In this document: piece by piece, positions 46,408-58,008 of the stretch | Position numbering within the stretch: position 1 is the stretch's first letter | How the letters are laid out: the number at the start of each line of letters is the position of its first letter | Assembly: GCA_028673005.1 (NCBI GenBank) | Contig: CM054113.1 | Span: 170,827,837-170,891,836 of the forward strand | From: Tanypteryx hageni | Lineage: Eukaryota > Arthropoda > Insecta > Odonata > Petaluridae | DNA: 64,000 nucleotides | Reading direction: 5' to 3' | Notes under the pieces: generated by a model | Told to the model about the DNA's origin: nothing | Database searches by the model: none | Seen by the model: the letters and a program-made list of their open reading frames with translations, nothing else | Program-made: the position numbers and the translations under genes

Positions 46408-49400
46408 CCCTTTATAGGGCATAATTAAAAAATGACCATAAATTTTTTTTTGTTTCCTACTATCAATTTATACCTCAAATAACCCCAAAAGCGCAATGAT
46501 TTGTTCAATTAAGTTTTAGTAATACTTATACAGGGTGGTTGATATATCGACCACCGGTTCATTACGGCCACCTAGGCCAGTACCACAGTGGTGTATCTCA
46601 ACAGAACAGTGGTCGATATTTCGTCCACTTACTAGAAATTGTGTTCAAATTCCTGGGTTACTTTTATCTTGTAGGAATGAAAAAATACCATAATACATGG
46701 AAACATTTATTGCAAAATGAAATAAAATTACGTCAATTAAAAAAAAATAATTACATATTTATCACACTATATTTAATTTAATTAATAAACGATTACAATA
46801 AGGTATTTTAAAATCAATTTAAATTAACAAATATTTTGGCATAACTATAATAACTATTACAATTTTTAAATTTATTTTTATATAGCTTACAATAAATAAT
46901 AGACATTTTATGAATGGAATGGAACAAAACATTCCAAACAAAGAGCAACTTTGCATTTTGCGCAGATCATTTGTGATCTTTTTGGTGCTGCAATAGGCAC
47001 ACCTCCTACTTTTGCCTTTTATAGGCAAATGTTCACCAACATTTAATAAACGTTGAGCATTTGAGATAGATGTATTTCTTGCTCGAGTATCCCTTTTTCG
47101 GGATTTTCCAAACACTGTTGGAGAAATACCCGGCTTTCTTCTGCAACAAAAATCTCCAATAAGTTCAGTAGCTAACTGAGATCTGAACTCGAGGTGTGTC
47201 AATGGCTTGTGCTTCGGTTTCACTTGAGTAAAAGTGGTATTGTACAAAATGTAGGAATTTACTATGGAAGCTTCTACATAATAATAAAAAAGTTTAAGCC
47301 ACCATCTGCGGCTTTTCCAGGCAATGGTGTAGCTGGCCATAAGTTGATCAAACAAATCGACACCACCCATGTTTTTGTTATACGAGGCAATTGCTTCTGG
47401 ACATTGAATTTTATTTTTTTTGCCATCAATTTCAGTGCGAGTTACCTCGGTAGTTTTACCAGGGTTATGCATGGTAGAAATTAGTGAAACTGCCTTGGTA
47501 CCCCTATCCTTCCATTTCACAATTGAAATATCCCCCGCTTGGGCAAAATCATACTCTCCCTTTTTTAACACCCTATCATTTTTTAATTTCTCTGTAGGAA
47601 AGCCTTTCCTGTTGGCCCTAATAGTGCCACAAGAAAAGGTTCCCCTTTCCAAAAGAGATGCTACCAAATTCACCGAAGAAAAGAAATTGTCAAAAAAAAT
47701 CCCATACCCTTTTCCCTGAAAACCCTCCACCAATTCATTCACGACTCTTTCCCCTAATGGTAGACCTGAATCCTGCCCCTCTTTTTTCCGGTATAAATAT
47801 TTAGACCTAATGCATATCCGGTCTTACTGCAGCACAATGCCCAAATTTTAAATCCCCGTTTTATTGGCTTCAATGGCATATATATACCTTCCCTTGAATT
47901 TTACCATTGACTCATCTACAGCCAGCCATCTTGAGGGGTGATACATTTCTGTAAATTTCTCATTCAAATGTGAAACGAGAGGGGCAACTTTATACAGTTT
48001 ATCAAACCCTGGTTCATTTCTTTTCGGCATTTTGCAGTTATCATTCAAATGAATGTATCTTAAAATTTTAAGAAATCTTTTAATAGGCATGATTTCACTG
48101 ATCCGGCGTGCATGAAAATTTGAGTCCTGGGACCAATAAAGACGGAGACTTGGGAGGGTGTGAAATCCCATAATAATCATGATGCCCAAAAAGGCAAGAA
48201 ACTCTTCGGTGAGCAAATTTAAATTTTTTTGTTCTGCTCTGCATATTTATTGGACTCATTTACAATGAGTTCCAATAGATCCTTTGTAAAAAACAACTTA
48301 AAAATGTCTACAAAATATCCTATATCCACTTCCGCATTTCTGGAAAGACCAAACGGTTCCTTGAATTTGGATTTTTAAAATTTTTTCGATTCAACGCCTT
48401 TTTTTGACCAAGAAAGATTTGTAGGGCCTGCTGGTCTTTTCATGCCACTGGGGCCAGGTATGGGGGAAGCGATGGGTCCAGGCATAGGGGAAGCGATGGG
48501 TCCAGGCATAGAGGAAGCGACGGGTCCAGGTATAGGAGAAGAGACGAGGCCATGCGCGAAGGAAGGGCCAGGTATAGGGGAAGAGACCCTTTCTGAAGGG
48601 TCTTCTGAAACGTGGGTAAAAAGACAGGGCGAAACCATTGCCGATGAACGAAGGCTTCTAGGAGAGACTGAAGAGCTACTGGCAGTGTTATCTTCCGCAT
48701 CGGAATCTCCCTCATAGTCGGAATCCTCTGCCATATCTTCGCTTATGTCGAGGATTCGGTGAAGTTCTTCCACTTCCTTCTCTTTATCCAGATCGAAATA
48801 CCACTTTTTCGACATCTAAAACATCATATATAGAATAAACATGTTAAGTCACGGATAAAAAAGGTACTTACGTATTCACGGGGGACCCAAGTAAAAATTT
48901 CATCTTTTTATAATTTTTGCAACCAAAACGTATCTAACGCAAGCCAACCCAGCCCAAAAAAGTTCCTCTATACTTTATTTTTATACTAACCTCAACTGAA
49001 CGCCCGTGAATGTAATTAATTCCGAATCTCATTACTGTGGGTCCCCCAAAATTTTTTTAACAGTTTAAATTGAAGAGTGAATTATAACATGCACTAGCCG
49101 ATTTGCCCATCAAATATGATGGGTGTAAGTATTAATTTATATAGTGCGAATTTTATCCGAATCAACCGCGCAACCCGGGACATCCAACAAAAGTCAACCC
49201 CAGGTAGTTCTGCAAAATTCGTAATCTGGCCGCGTAAGACTGTCGCACAATTCGGCCCTAAGGAAAAGGGTAAAAACTGACCATCCGAAATTATATATAT
49301 ATATATATATGAGGATTAATTATGGGATTCATACATACCTTAATAGGAGAAAAAGAAGACAATAAACGGAATAACGGAGTGTTAACCGCAATCAGAATAT

Positions 49401-49813
49401 CTTCCAAACGGTATTCTCTCACTAGAAACGAAAATATTACGTTAGCGACAAAAGATTTAATGAATAATGCAATTGGTATTGCAAATATGATGTATAAAAC
49501 GAATGCACTCACCAATATTTGAAGGCAAAAGCTGAAGACTGACATAGAAAACATTGATGAACAGCAAAGGATCGTAACGGCAACCAGGCGCGCTCAGAAC
49601 TAAGGGTGACTAAGGGGCTCCAAGTGAAACGGTGGTCGCTAAAAAAGCCACTTAGAAGTTTTTAGGCTAGATGGCACCAGCAAACAGGACCATAGGACTA
49701 GTGGATTTTTTGGAACTATTTGACGGTAAGACGGATATATCGGGACCCACTCTTTATCCCTACGGCTGCCCCAAACTAAGTTGTCGAAATATCGACCACT
49801 GCCCTATAAAGGG
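46408..49813 (-). mobile_element. piggyBac element 3, 3.4 kb
   Basis: TTAA at 46404-46407 and 49814-49817. Terminal repeats CCCTTTATAGGGCA on the left and the exact reverse complement TGCCCTATAAAGGG on the right. Subterminal inverted patches around GTGGTCGATATWTC recur near 46540, 46610 and 49790. The element carries a nearly complete minus-strand transposase and is the largest and best preserved of the piggyBacs here. A (TA)n run lies at about 49292. Confidence 0.92.
46900..48815 (-). pseudogene. piggyBac transposase 3, nearly complete but frame-shifted
   Basis: The start is likely the ATG at 48815 (MSKKWYFDLDKEKEVEELHR), leading into an acidic region and a Pro-rich run of about five imperfect SPIPGP-type repeats (48570-48440). 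Stops and a frame change lie at 48380-48220. The core resumes at 48216 with FLAFLGIMIIMGFHTLPSLR, RFLKILRYIHLNDN, WLAVDESMVKFKGR, shifts frame near 47860, and continues in 47742-46819 with GYGIFFDNFFSSVNLVASLL, YNKNMGGVDLFDQLMASYTI, WWLKLFYYYVEASIVNSYIL and a final CAYCS cysteine cluster. The DDD residues (VDES, FFDN, GGVDLFDQ) are all present. At least two frame lesions make it inactive as read. Confidence 0.88.
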
Positions 49814-49817
49814 TTAA

Positions 49818-51361
49818 AAGACTTAAACGCAGCAGACGGCGTGAGGAAAATGAATTATGCATATTACCTTATTAAGTAAAAGTAGCTGTACCAGTGCGAA
49901 TAATTAGCAAGTATAAAAAAAGAAATATTTATTTACATTTTCTGACATTTTCAATTATTTCTTGTAATCATAATGTTTGTAGCATCTTAATAAGCAATAA
50001 AAATTTTACTTTTAATAAAAAGAGGAGATTTATATCAATGCTGGTTCATATGCATTCGAAAGCTGCCTTTTTTTAAAAAGATCCAGTCTTTTTGCGGAAA
50101 ACGAATTATAGGTACATGTTGCCTTATTTAGTGAAGTACTAAAGCTGTAAGTTACATAAAGCAGATAAATGCAATCTATTAATTTAGATAAAAAAATCAA
50201 GAAAAATTGTTTAAAGCAACCAAACATTGGACTAGATACATATAAATTTCATCTCAATGATATCCATGAAATCCTCCTTTAAACATAAGACTTGTTATCT
50301 TTTATTTATGGAAATTAAATCGGGTGGTTCAAGTTTTCTTTCTATTTGGTCGTAGTCTGTTACTCATTTATCCTCTGATTCTTGCCAGTTAAATGTCTCT
50401 ATCCCAATTTCCCCCACAAACCGAATTTATAACCCTTTTCTCATCATCTATGGAGGATCCATAAAACTTAATCCTTTTTAGTTAGAAATTTTGTCAAAAT
50501 CCTATTCTTCGGCAAATGCTGGCTGGCCAGCGTATTTTCCACAGAAATGATCCAACAATGTTGATTTTTCTCCATTATATTTCTTTGATATATTTCGGCG
50601 ACCATTATCACCTGCGAATGATTTGATTCCTCCTGGAAGGACATTGTTCGCACATCTGATGTGGTCCGATGACAGGTTAGACAGTGTCAGCTGCTGGTAT
50701 GCTTTCCAACTCGAGACTGGACGACGAAAAACTTTACTGTTTATACAATGTTTTTGGGAGTGGTCAAATTGAAATACATCTGCACCATGTGTTTTAACTG
50801 AGTGTGACACCAGTGTCTCGACCATTTCTTCTCCAGTCTGTTAGAAGATTTTAGTTGAAAAGGACGGTTACATCGAATGCAGATAGTTTCCTTCAGGTAC
50901 AGTGGAAAGAGGAAATCAAGTAAGTTTCGCTTTTATATTTAAATATACGTCACGTTAATTTCAACTGAACATTGTATATCTAAGCCGATTTTACACTAAA
51001 TTTTGGAATCAACATAGTGTACAAATTGCAAGAAATTTAAATTTTAATGACATCATAGATGACATGGCCGCAAAAAGAGCCAGAAAATTTTTATGATGAA
51101 TTAGGAAACATAATATGATCGACTATGGGTCATATTTCAATGTAATATATAATTATAATAAATATATATTTCCATTTATAGATCATTTTTATTTTATAAA
51201 ACCAGCTCTATCCAAATTCAGATTACCTTAACTGACACCACCCCTTTGGGTACTTCAGTTTGTTGAGGTGAGATTCTACTGATGCGGCCTATTCTAATTA
51301 TTATCTTTTTTTAATTGTGTGGGATGGCAAGCAAAAAAAATAATTAGAATGATAGGCCCTG
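49818..51361. other. interior of hAT-like element right of piggyBac 3
   Basis: Unassigned sequence between the piggyBac and the hAT-like right end. The 50465-50830 stretch is more GC-balanced and open on the minus strand (HSVKTHGADVFQFDHSQKHC), but I recognise no family. Confidence 0.35.
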
Positions 51362-52169
51362 CATTCTTTTCTTGCACTCGGCCCCGCAAAATATGAAGCC
51401 GGCCCTGTTGCTGCCAGGCACATGTCACTTCAGCTTTTCAGAAATGAAGAGAAACAAGGTTTTAGGCAAAAATCGATATTTGGTGAGGCCTTCTTTTCAA
51501 TGAGACTCCCAGCTTGCATCTGTACATAAATCGCTTCTGAACAAGTACCAAAATTTGAGGCCCCATTGGGCTTGAAGCCCAGGCCAAATGGCCCTCCCTC
51601 TCATAGGGCCTGCCTATGACCTCTACAAGGGACATAGTGTACATATTTGGTAAATGCTGCACAATGTAAATGCAGTTCTGTAGTGGAGGGTATACACCAT
51701 ATACCTTCTTTTTGCGAATGAATAGGGTATACCCTCTGCTTTTTTGAACAAATAGCATACACCCTTGCCTTATGAGAAATTATACAGGTTGATTGAAAAA
51801 ACCCAGCTAATTCCTTTTTCGTGGCCACAAATATTGAAGCTGCACCTGCAATTCTTGAAAATCTGCAGCCCACGAAGAGATTTAATACCAATATTCAAAT
51901 ACTTTTTTCTTCAGATTGAAAATAAATACTGCACTTATTGTTTTTTAAATTTTTATATCACTAAAATATAACTGAAATAAAATTTTCAAGGAAATTCAAA
52001 GAAAGCTCATACAGTTTATCCTGCCATCGTAACATAATCATATACTTTGCTCTTAAAAAACTGGGTAAGACCCCACACTCGCAAGTTTTACTTCCATATA
52101 TGGTATACCCTCTGCTTTTTTTACGACTACAGCACTACATAAATGATGACATTTAGAGTGAGATAAACA

Positions 52170-52738
52170 AAATAGGTGAGGTAAAAAAGAAACTTTATTA
52201 ACAAGTGCATATAATTTATTTTAACAAAAATAAATAAGGCCAAATGTACATAAAAATACTCAAAACATGCACATTTATTATTTATCAGTTATATATTATT
52301 GATTCAAAGGTACCTTCTTAAATTAATACTCTGATTGAGAAATACAAAATCATCTCAAAATGCAGATTATATTAACACCTATGAGGTGTTTTATTGTTTT
52401 TTAAGTTGACAATTCTATGAAGTCCATATGAAATTTACAATGGGTGCATATATCCTTAAATTTGAATCTAATAATGCATTTAATACTACATTGACAAAAT
52501 AAAACATCAATTTCAGAGTGCATGATTATTAGATCTCGGAATTTTCCATAATAAACTAAAATTTAATGTTTTAATTATTAAATTAGTTTCAGCAATATTT
52601 GAATTTTTTACACAGCCACCTCCAGAAATCAATATTTGATTTTTCGCGAATTAATTTGATTAATTCCAGTCTTGCTGTATGTTGTAATGAACAGGCAAAA
52701 ATGAAGCATATTGAAAAATGATGCAGTATAGTAGGTAA
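52170..52738 (-). other. CHMP3 3' UTR with candidate poly(A) signal
   Basis: AT-rich sequence directly after the CHMP3 stop. On the minus strand an AATAAA lies at 52199-52194, followed by a T-rich tract, a plausible cleavage region. Several other T-rich or AATAAA-like sites occur, so the 3' end is a guess without transcript data. Confidence 0.4.
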
Positions 52739-52918
52739 CTAACTCCTCAAGGCCTGAAGTCTGTTTTGCATTTCTGCAAGTTCGTCATCATTATCCGCAA
52801 CGGCAACTGGTTTTGAGGAAGATGCAGCAGGAGCATCCAGAACTGGCTCTGCAGGAAGTGAATCAGTTAGGGCAGCAGGAACACGGCCTAGCTGCCCTGC
52901 GGTGAGCTCCCACAATAC
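52739..52918 (-). CDS. CHMP3: CHMP3 last coding exon with MIM1 and stop
   Basis: Exon of 180 bp including the TAG stop, acceptor TTTGTATAG, phase 0 in. It encodes VLWELTAGQLGRVPAALTDS, then a Pro/Ala/Ser linker and an acidic run (ADNDDELAEM) followed by QNRLQALRS. The last helix fits the MIM1 consensus (acidic-x-x-L/M-x-x-R-L-x-x-L-R), the site bound by MIT domains of VPS4 and of deubiquitinases such as AMSH. The L-W-E-L-T-A-G-Q-L-G segment is the CHMP3 counterpart of the human ITAGALG stretch. Nothing appears broken. Confidence 0.96.
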   Translation of the reverse strand, partial: VLWELTAGQLGRVPAALTDSLPAEPVLDAPAASSSKPVAVADNDDELAEMQNRLQALRS

Positions 52919-53284
52919 CTATACAAATTAATAATAAAATTTTAAGGGTGAATTCACAAAACAAATTAGTGTGACATATGCTCCACAAACTTTCTCATTC
53001 CCTTCCAGTCTATACAATAGCATTGGTTACATTAATACGTATTTATGTGCAGTTTGACTCATAGCAACAATCCTGCTGCTTTTAGTGGAGAAAGCTTTAT
53101 GGCAGCTAGGTGTAAAACTCAATATACCATGTCACTGGAAGTTACATATTCCCTTTCAGGGAATGTAGCTTATGTAGTTAATGTTGTTTATGACAGCAAG
53201 CTCTATACAGTGATGGAACTATGCTGGGGCAGTGCCCTGGACCTTTGGAGGGGCACAGTCTGCTACCCACTTGATAGTCTATAA

Positions 53285-53589
53285 TTAGTAGCTAATGAAA
53301 TAACCTTGAGAATCACTACACGTATCCGGTACAGTGGCATCTGGAAACAGAGAGTGCCCATAACATACTTTCAGATATTGTCGGCAATGATATTTTTCAA
53401 GTTTTCAGTGTCACAGTACTGACATGGACAGGATTGTTGTCATTGGACTGGCAATAATAATAATTTATTTTCACTGTAGGCATGTACATTGCATGGTTTC
53501 ATCACATTGATATAAACATCATCATCTAAGTATTCAAAAACACTATAATAAGTTTTTGTCATAAGGAAATTTTTTAATTGTCTTTTAAA
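53285..53589. other. CHMP3 intron, 3' side
   Basis: No recognised feature between the LINE remnant and the last exon's intron border; a LINE 3' tail may lie here. Confidence 0.3.
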
Positions 53590-54650
53590 TTATGTTATGG
53601 GATATATTAACTTGATTGCAGCAGGCAGTTTGTTAAATATAATAGCAGCTGCATGGTGAGGTCCATTTTGAGAAAGAGTCAAGTGGTATTTATTAAGATG
53701 AATGTTCTTTGGTACGAGTGTAATAATGATGGTAGTCGAGATTTCTTGAGAAGAGGTAGGGATATTGCTTGACAAAAATGGCACAGTTAAGAATGTACAT
53801 AGAAGGAAGAGTTAGTATTTGAAGAGACTGGAAAGGGGGCTTACCAGATGTGCTGATATAAGACTCGTAGCAAAGCTTTGATGGCCTGTTTTTGTACGAA
53901 AAACACTTTATTAGAATGGGTTGAATTGCCCCAGAAAATGATGCCATATGAAAGATTGGAGTGGATATTTGCATAATAAAGGAGCCTAAGGTTGTCAATA
54001 GAGGTTATGGGTGTTAATTTTCTGAGTAAGAAAATTCCAGTCGCTACTTTTTTCATCACAGCATTAATATGTAAAGACCAGTCCAGGTCTTCACTGATAA
54101 TCAGCCCTAATAATTTCACTGAGGTGAAACATTCACTGCTTGCATTGTTTATTGAGAGTTGGAGGTATAAGGAAGGCAATGCTCTTTTGGTGTGAAATTG
54201 AATACAGACAGTTTTAGCATTATTCACAGCAAGACTGTTAGAAGAACATCACTTAATCATATCTTCTATTTAAGAATTGGATATATTGTGAAGATTAACT
54301 GGATTCTTGGAGTAAAGTAGGCATGATGTATCATCAGCATATAATATAGGTTTGCTGTAAGACATGCTATTAGGCAGATCATTAATTGATATAATGAAAA
54401 GTAAAGGTCCCAATATGGATCCTTGAGGGACAACATGTACTACTTTAAGAGGTGTTGACTTTGAAGTAATCATAACTTGGGATAAGCAAGAATAGTATTT
54501 AACAATTTGTCTTCTGTCCTTCAGGAAAGAAGTTACCCAGTTTAAGGCATTACCTTTGATATCAAGGTTTATGCATTTTAGATAGAGTAATTCATGGTTT
54601 ACACTAACAAATGCTTTTGATAAATCAAAAAAATACCATGGATAAGTTCT
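53590..54650 (-). pseudogene. non-LTR retrotransposon reverse transcriptase, 5'-truncated
   Basis: Reading leftwards: FFDLSKAFVSVNHELLYLK (RT motif A; the second Asp of the usual AFDSV is Val here), GNALNWVTSFLKDRRQIVKY, then VPQGSILGPLLFIISINDLP (motif B), ILYADDTSCLLY (motif C with YADD), LLGLIISEDLDWSLHI, LRLLYYANIHSNLSYGIIFW, ending with IIFNKLPAAIKL. This order is a jockey/CR1-like LINE thumb and C-terminus. Frames change at about 54250 and 53840 and there are stops. The endonuclease and RT start are missing. Confidence 0.82.
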
Positions 54651-55547
54651 TTAGTTTAATGCTTGATAGACTTGAGTAGTTGGAAAGCAACTAAAGTTGA
54701 CCACGTCAAAATTACTTAAGTACTGTGTGCCCTCATCTACCACATGTACCCCTATTTTTGGAATAGTTAGGAGGGAAAAAAATTAATTTGTGCCAGAATA
54801 AGTTGACATCTGGGATTGAAAAAAAGGCAGCCTCTTCACCAATTCCTCTTCTCTGAACGTATACTTTGTAGAATTCTTCATTTTTTGCAAGTATAAACGT
54901 AGATGCAAACGTATGGCAGTGAATTTACTATTGATACTCGCCCATTGCTTACTTGTTCCGTCACTGGCTCTATAATTGGACAAATTTTAATCAAAGTCCA
55001 TGAGACCATTTTTGAGTAAACAGTAGAAGTTTTTTCTTGAAAAATGTTCCAAAATCTTAGGATTGCATTATATTTAAGATGGCCTTCTGTTAAAATTTGT
55101 TATTACACCAGAATCACATAATAGAATTAATTGTTCCTACAGTACATATTATTTGCTCAAACATATATATACAAACACAAGTAGTTGGTGCTTGCATTCT
55201 GCAAGCATTTCAGCCGATATTGAAAGTAACACCATAAGATTTTGAGGGAGTGCAGTGCCTCAGGCAGTCCATAATGTCACTTTTATTAGGGTTGCTTCTC
55301 CTATTATGATCCCTGATATTCCTAGAGAAAAACAAACCTATCCACTCCTTCTTACAATCAATATCCCAAATTTAATCGTCATGTTTGTGCTTTCAGTACT
55401 ATGTTAGAATTCTAATTATTTAGAATACCCTCAATCACAGTGCGTGATGCAATAAGTGTTTTGAATACAGTAAAATCTTACATATTATCAGAAGAAAATA
55501 TAGGTGATAATGTTTTCATAATATGCATGATATTGAAAATTAGAGTA

Positions 55548-56370
55548 CAGGTATCCCATGATTTACGCATTATCGCATATATGCGATTTTGTTTTTACTA
55601 CCATTTTCCAATTTATGCGTCGCGTATTCGGTTTAACATGATTTTATTCTTACGTGATATTTTTACAACCATTTTCCAATTTACGCATCGTGTATTCTGT
55701 TTAACACGATTTTATTCTTGCACGATATTTTTATGACCATTTCTGATTTAGGTACGCGTCATGTATTCAGTTTAACGTGATTTTATTCTTACGACCATTT
55801 ATCAATATACACATCGCGTATTTGCATTTATGCACACATTATGTACTCTTAATAGTCTATTTATTAAATATTTCATAGATTCTTGCCTGTCTACTATTTA
55901 CTTTTATCATCCCTGCATTGATACCATTCATTGCACCGTATGACAGAGCAGGGTTCCCAGATAGTTCCTACGGCAGTAGAATCTCTTTTCTTATTCTCCT
56001 CTTTGCGCAAATAACGCACTTGAACTCACTTTTTTTGTGCAAAAATATACATAGTTGTGCGAAGAGAATATATTTGTATAGGAAGTTCACTGATCAAAGG
56101 AGCTTTGATAACTCTGTGATACATGGCAGTAACTTAACGAATAAAAAAATTTAGGATTTGTAAAAGTGGACGCTGCACAGGATGCCATACCACGTCAAAA
56201 ATGCTTTGGGGGTTAAAACGCTCATTTAATCAAATTTAAAGATGTTTATAAGTGGAAGATATCTGCTCAGTAACGTAAACAACGCCTATTAAAATATTTT
56301 AAATTTGCACATTTTCGCTTTACGCGATGATTTCCAGGAACACAACTCTCGCGTAAATCAGGAGATCCTG
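55548..56370. mobile_element. pogo/Tigger-like MITE with internal tandem repeats
   Basis: Left end CAGGTATCCCATGATTTACG, right end (inverted) CAGGATCTCCTGATTTACGC, each flanked by TA (55546-55547 and 56371-56372). The left half contains about 3.5 copies of a 65-70 bp unit with ACCATTTTCCAATTTAYGC and CGATTTTATTCTT-type motifs. No transposase. The patch at 23637-23660 (CAGGTTTCCCTTTCTTTATG) has a related terminus. Confidence 0.75.
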
Positions 56371-56639
56371 TAGTAGTAGTAATTGATTTTTTAAGTGCGT
56401 CGACTGCTATGGTCATTTTGCACAGTCATCAAATGGACACACATAGAAGGGAGGAGGGAAACCTGGTGCCTGCATTAGACTACTCTTTATGAAAAGCACC
56501 AAGGGGACCAACAGCTTAACATCCCTCGAAAATAAGAGTAAGTTAACTTATATGCCTTAGGGAATAAACTTGAAGTTAACTCAGAGAAAAATGAGAAAAT
56601 ATATTTCCGTAACTCAATTTTTCTATAACTCAAATAATT

Positions 56640-56700
56640 TTTGCTTTCCCTTGAGATTCGAGTTATGGAAGTTCCACTATAATTCGTTATGATGAAATTA
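56640..56700 (-). repeat. pogo-like transposon terminus
   Basis: On the minus strand TATAGTGGAACTTCCATAAC is followed by TCGAATCTCAAGGG, resembling a pogo/Tigger terminal repeat. The partner end was not located. Confidence 0.35.
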
Positions 56701-57282
56701 ATTTCCATTAAAAGCATTAAAGGTCCCTTTAAAAGCAATGAGGTTGTTGCCATGGTTTTTATACATTTCCATTGTTGAAAAGAGGAAAAATTCACTTTTT
56801 TCGATTTAAAGCAGATATTTACACTAATTCAGTATGTATTTGAATTCTGCCTTAAAAAAAATAAGAACTTGGTTCTGTCAGCTAGACATCTGTTCTTTAC
56901 CCGAATTCGTATCCCAATTTCAAGTAATTTAAAAAGGCATTTTAGAAAGCCCTGCACTGAATCCCATGCTTTTCTTATGGGGTAATGAAATGGAACATTG
57001 GAATTAAAAAGGCCCCTTAAATATTTTTTTTGTGATTTTTCAATTTTTTTCATCGGTTGTGCCACTTGACCTACCTACATGCCAAATTTCAGATTTATAG
57101 CCCTTCTAGAAGTACCAAGAGTTTATGTCAGCCAGTGAGTGAGACACAAGTAGCTTTATTATTATAGATATATAAAATAGCCTATAACTAACCATCCAAT
57201 TCATGTTTTACACTTGACTCAAATTGTATTAAGGACATTTTAGGGTTCATAAAATGAAATTTTTGTTGATTTAAATACAGAC

Positions 57283-57375
57283 CTTGTCCACTTCCTCCTG
57301 TGCCTCCTCTTCCAGCTCCTCAGTGTCTTCAATGGAATCCATAGTCTCCTCCAGCATCTCTTCAATTATTCCAGC
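57283..57375 (-). CDS. CHMP3: CHMP3 internal exon: helix 5 region
   Basis: Exon of 93 bp, exactly 31 codons, phase 0 both sides, acceptor ATTTGCAG, donor AAG|GTCTGT. It encodes AGIIEEMLEETMDSIEDTEE then LEEEAQEEVDK, the helix that packs back on the core and helps keep ESCRT-III subunits closed. The donor GTCTGT is off-consensus but is fixed by the clean in-frame junction to the next exon (EEVDK-VLWEL). Confidence 0.95.
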
Positions 57376-58008
57376 CTGCAAATATAACAGATTTTTAACA
57401 TCTGATATCCCTTGAATCAAGACTATCATTTAAATTTATATTCATGTGGAAACAGTTACAATACAAGGTAAAATTGCTACTACTGGTGACCAACCAAATG
57501 CAACTATTAATTTTAAATATTGCAGTGCATAATTTGGCCTTTAAAGCTTAAAATAATCTTTCAAAACACTAGAGCCAACTTATACACTGATTATAAAAAT
57601 GGAAATCTTAAATTTCCAGTGTACAACAATGAAGACGGTTGATTAACTTAAAACTAGCTTCATGGTTTATTCCATTGGTTGGTGGAGTCAGGATTAGTTT
57701 GAAAAATGTTATTGCAAAGAATGATACTACCAGAAGTCATCCATGTCATGAAAATATGGGAATTTCTCAGATATTTTCAGATAGGAATTTTCTGCATATT
57801 TGTCGATCATCAAATCAGCTAACTATTATTAAGATGCATATTTCAACGTTTTATTCCAAATTTTTATTCTACAGAACCTCAACTTTGTATACTCCTAATT
57901 GAGATGTTAACTTTGGGCTAGAAGAAAGAGGAAGGCGAATTGGATCAGACATTATGTGAGGAACGAGCATGATTAATCCTACAGGAAACATGGCATACTT
58001 TATAACTA

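Larger units (their letters stand above)
45525..51407. mobile_element. hAT-like element holding piggyBac 3
   Basis: Ends CAGGGCCGGCCTCATGGGTG on the left and, inverted, CAGGGCCGGCTTCATATTTT on the right. Flanking 8-mers CTGCTGCC (45517-45524) and TTGCTGCC (51408-51415) agree at 7 of 8 positions. Without the piggyBac it is about 2.5 kb and shows no hAT transposase, so it is non-autonomous. Other hAT-like G/C-rich termini near 45.98 and 51.58 kb suggest more than one such element here. Confidence 0.68.

Noticed and set aside
48440..48717. Repetitive plus- and minus-strand frames (GMGEAMGPGI-type)
   Set aside because: They are alternative readings of the Pro-rich repeat in the piggyBac 3 N-terminus.
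54783..54983. Extension of the LINE reverse transcriptase to the right
   Set aside because: The frame does not contain RT motifs and is separated from motif A by unrelated sequence.
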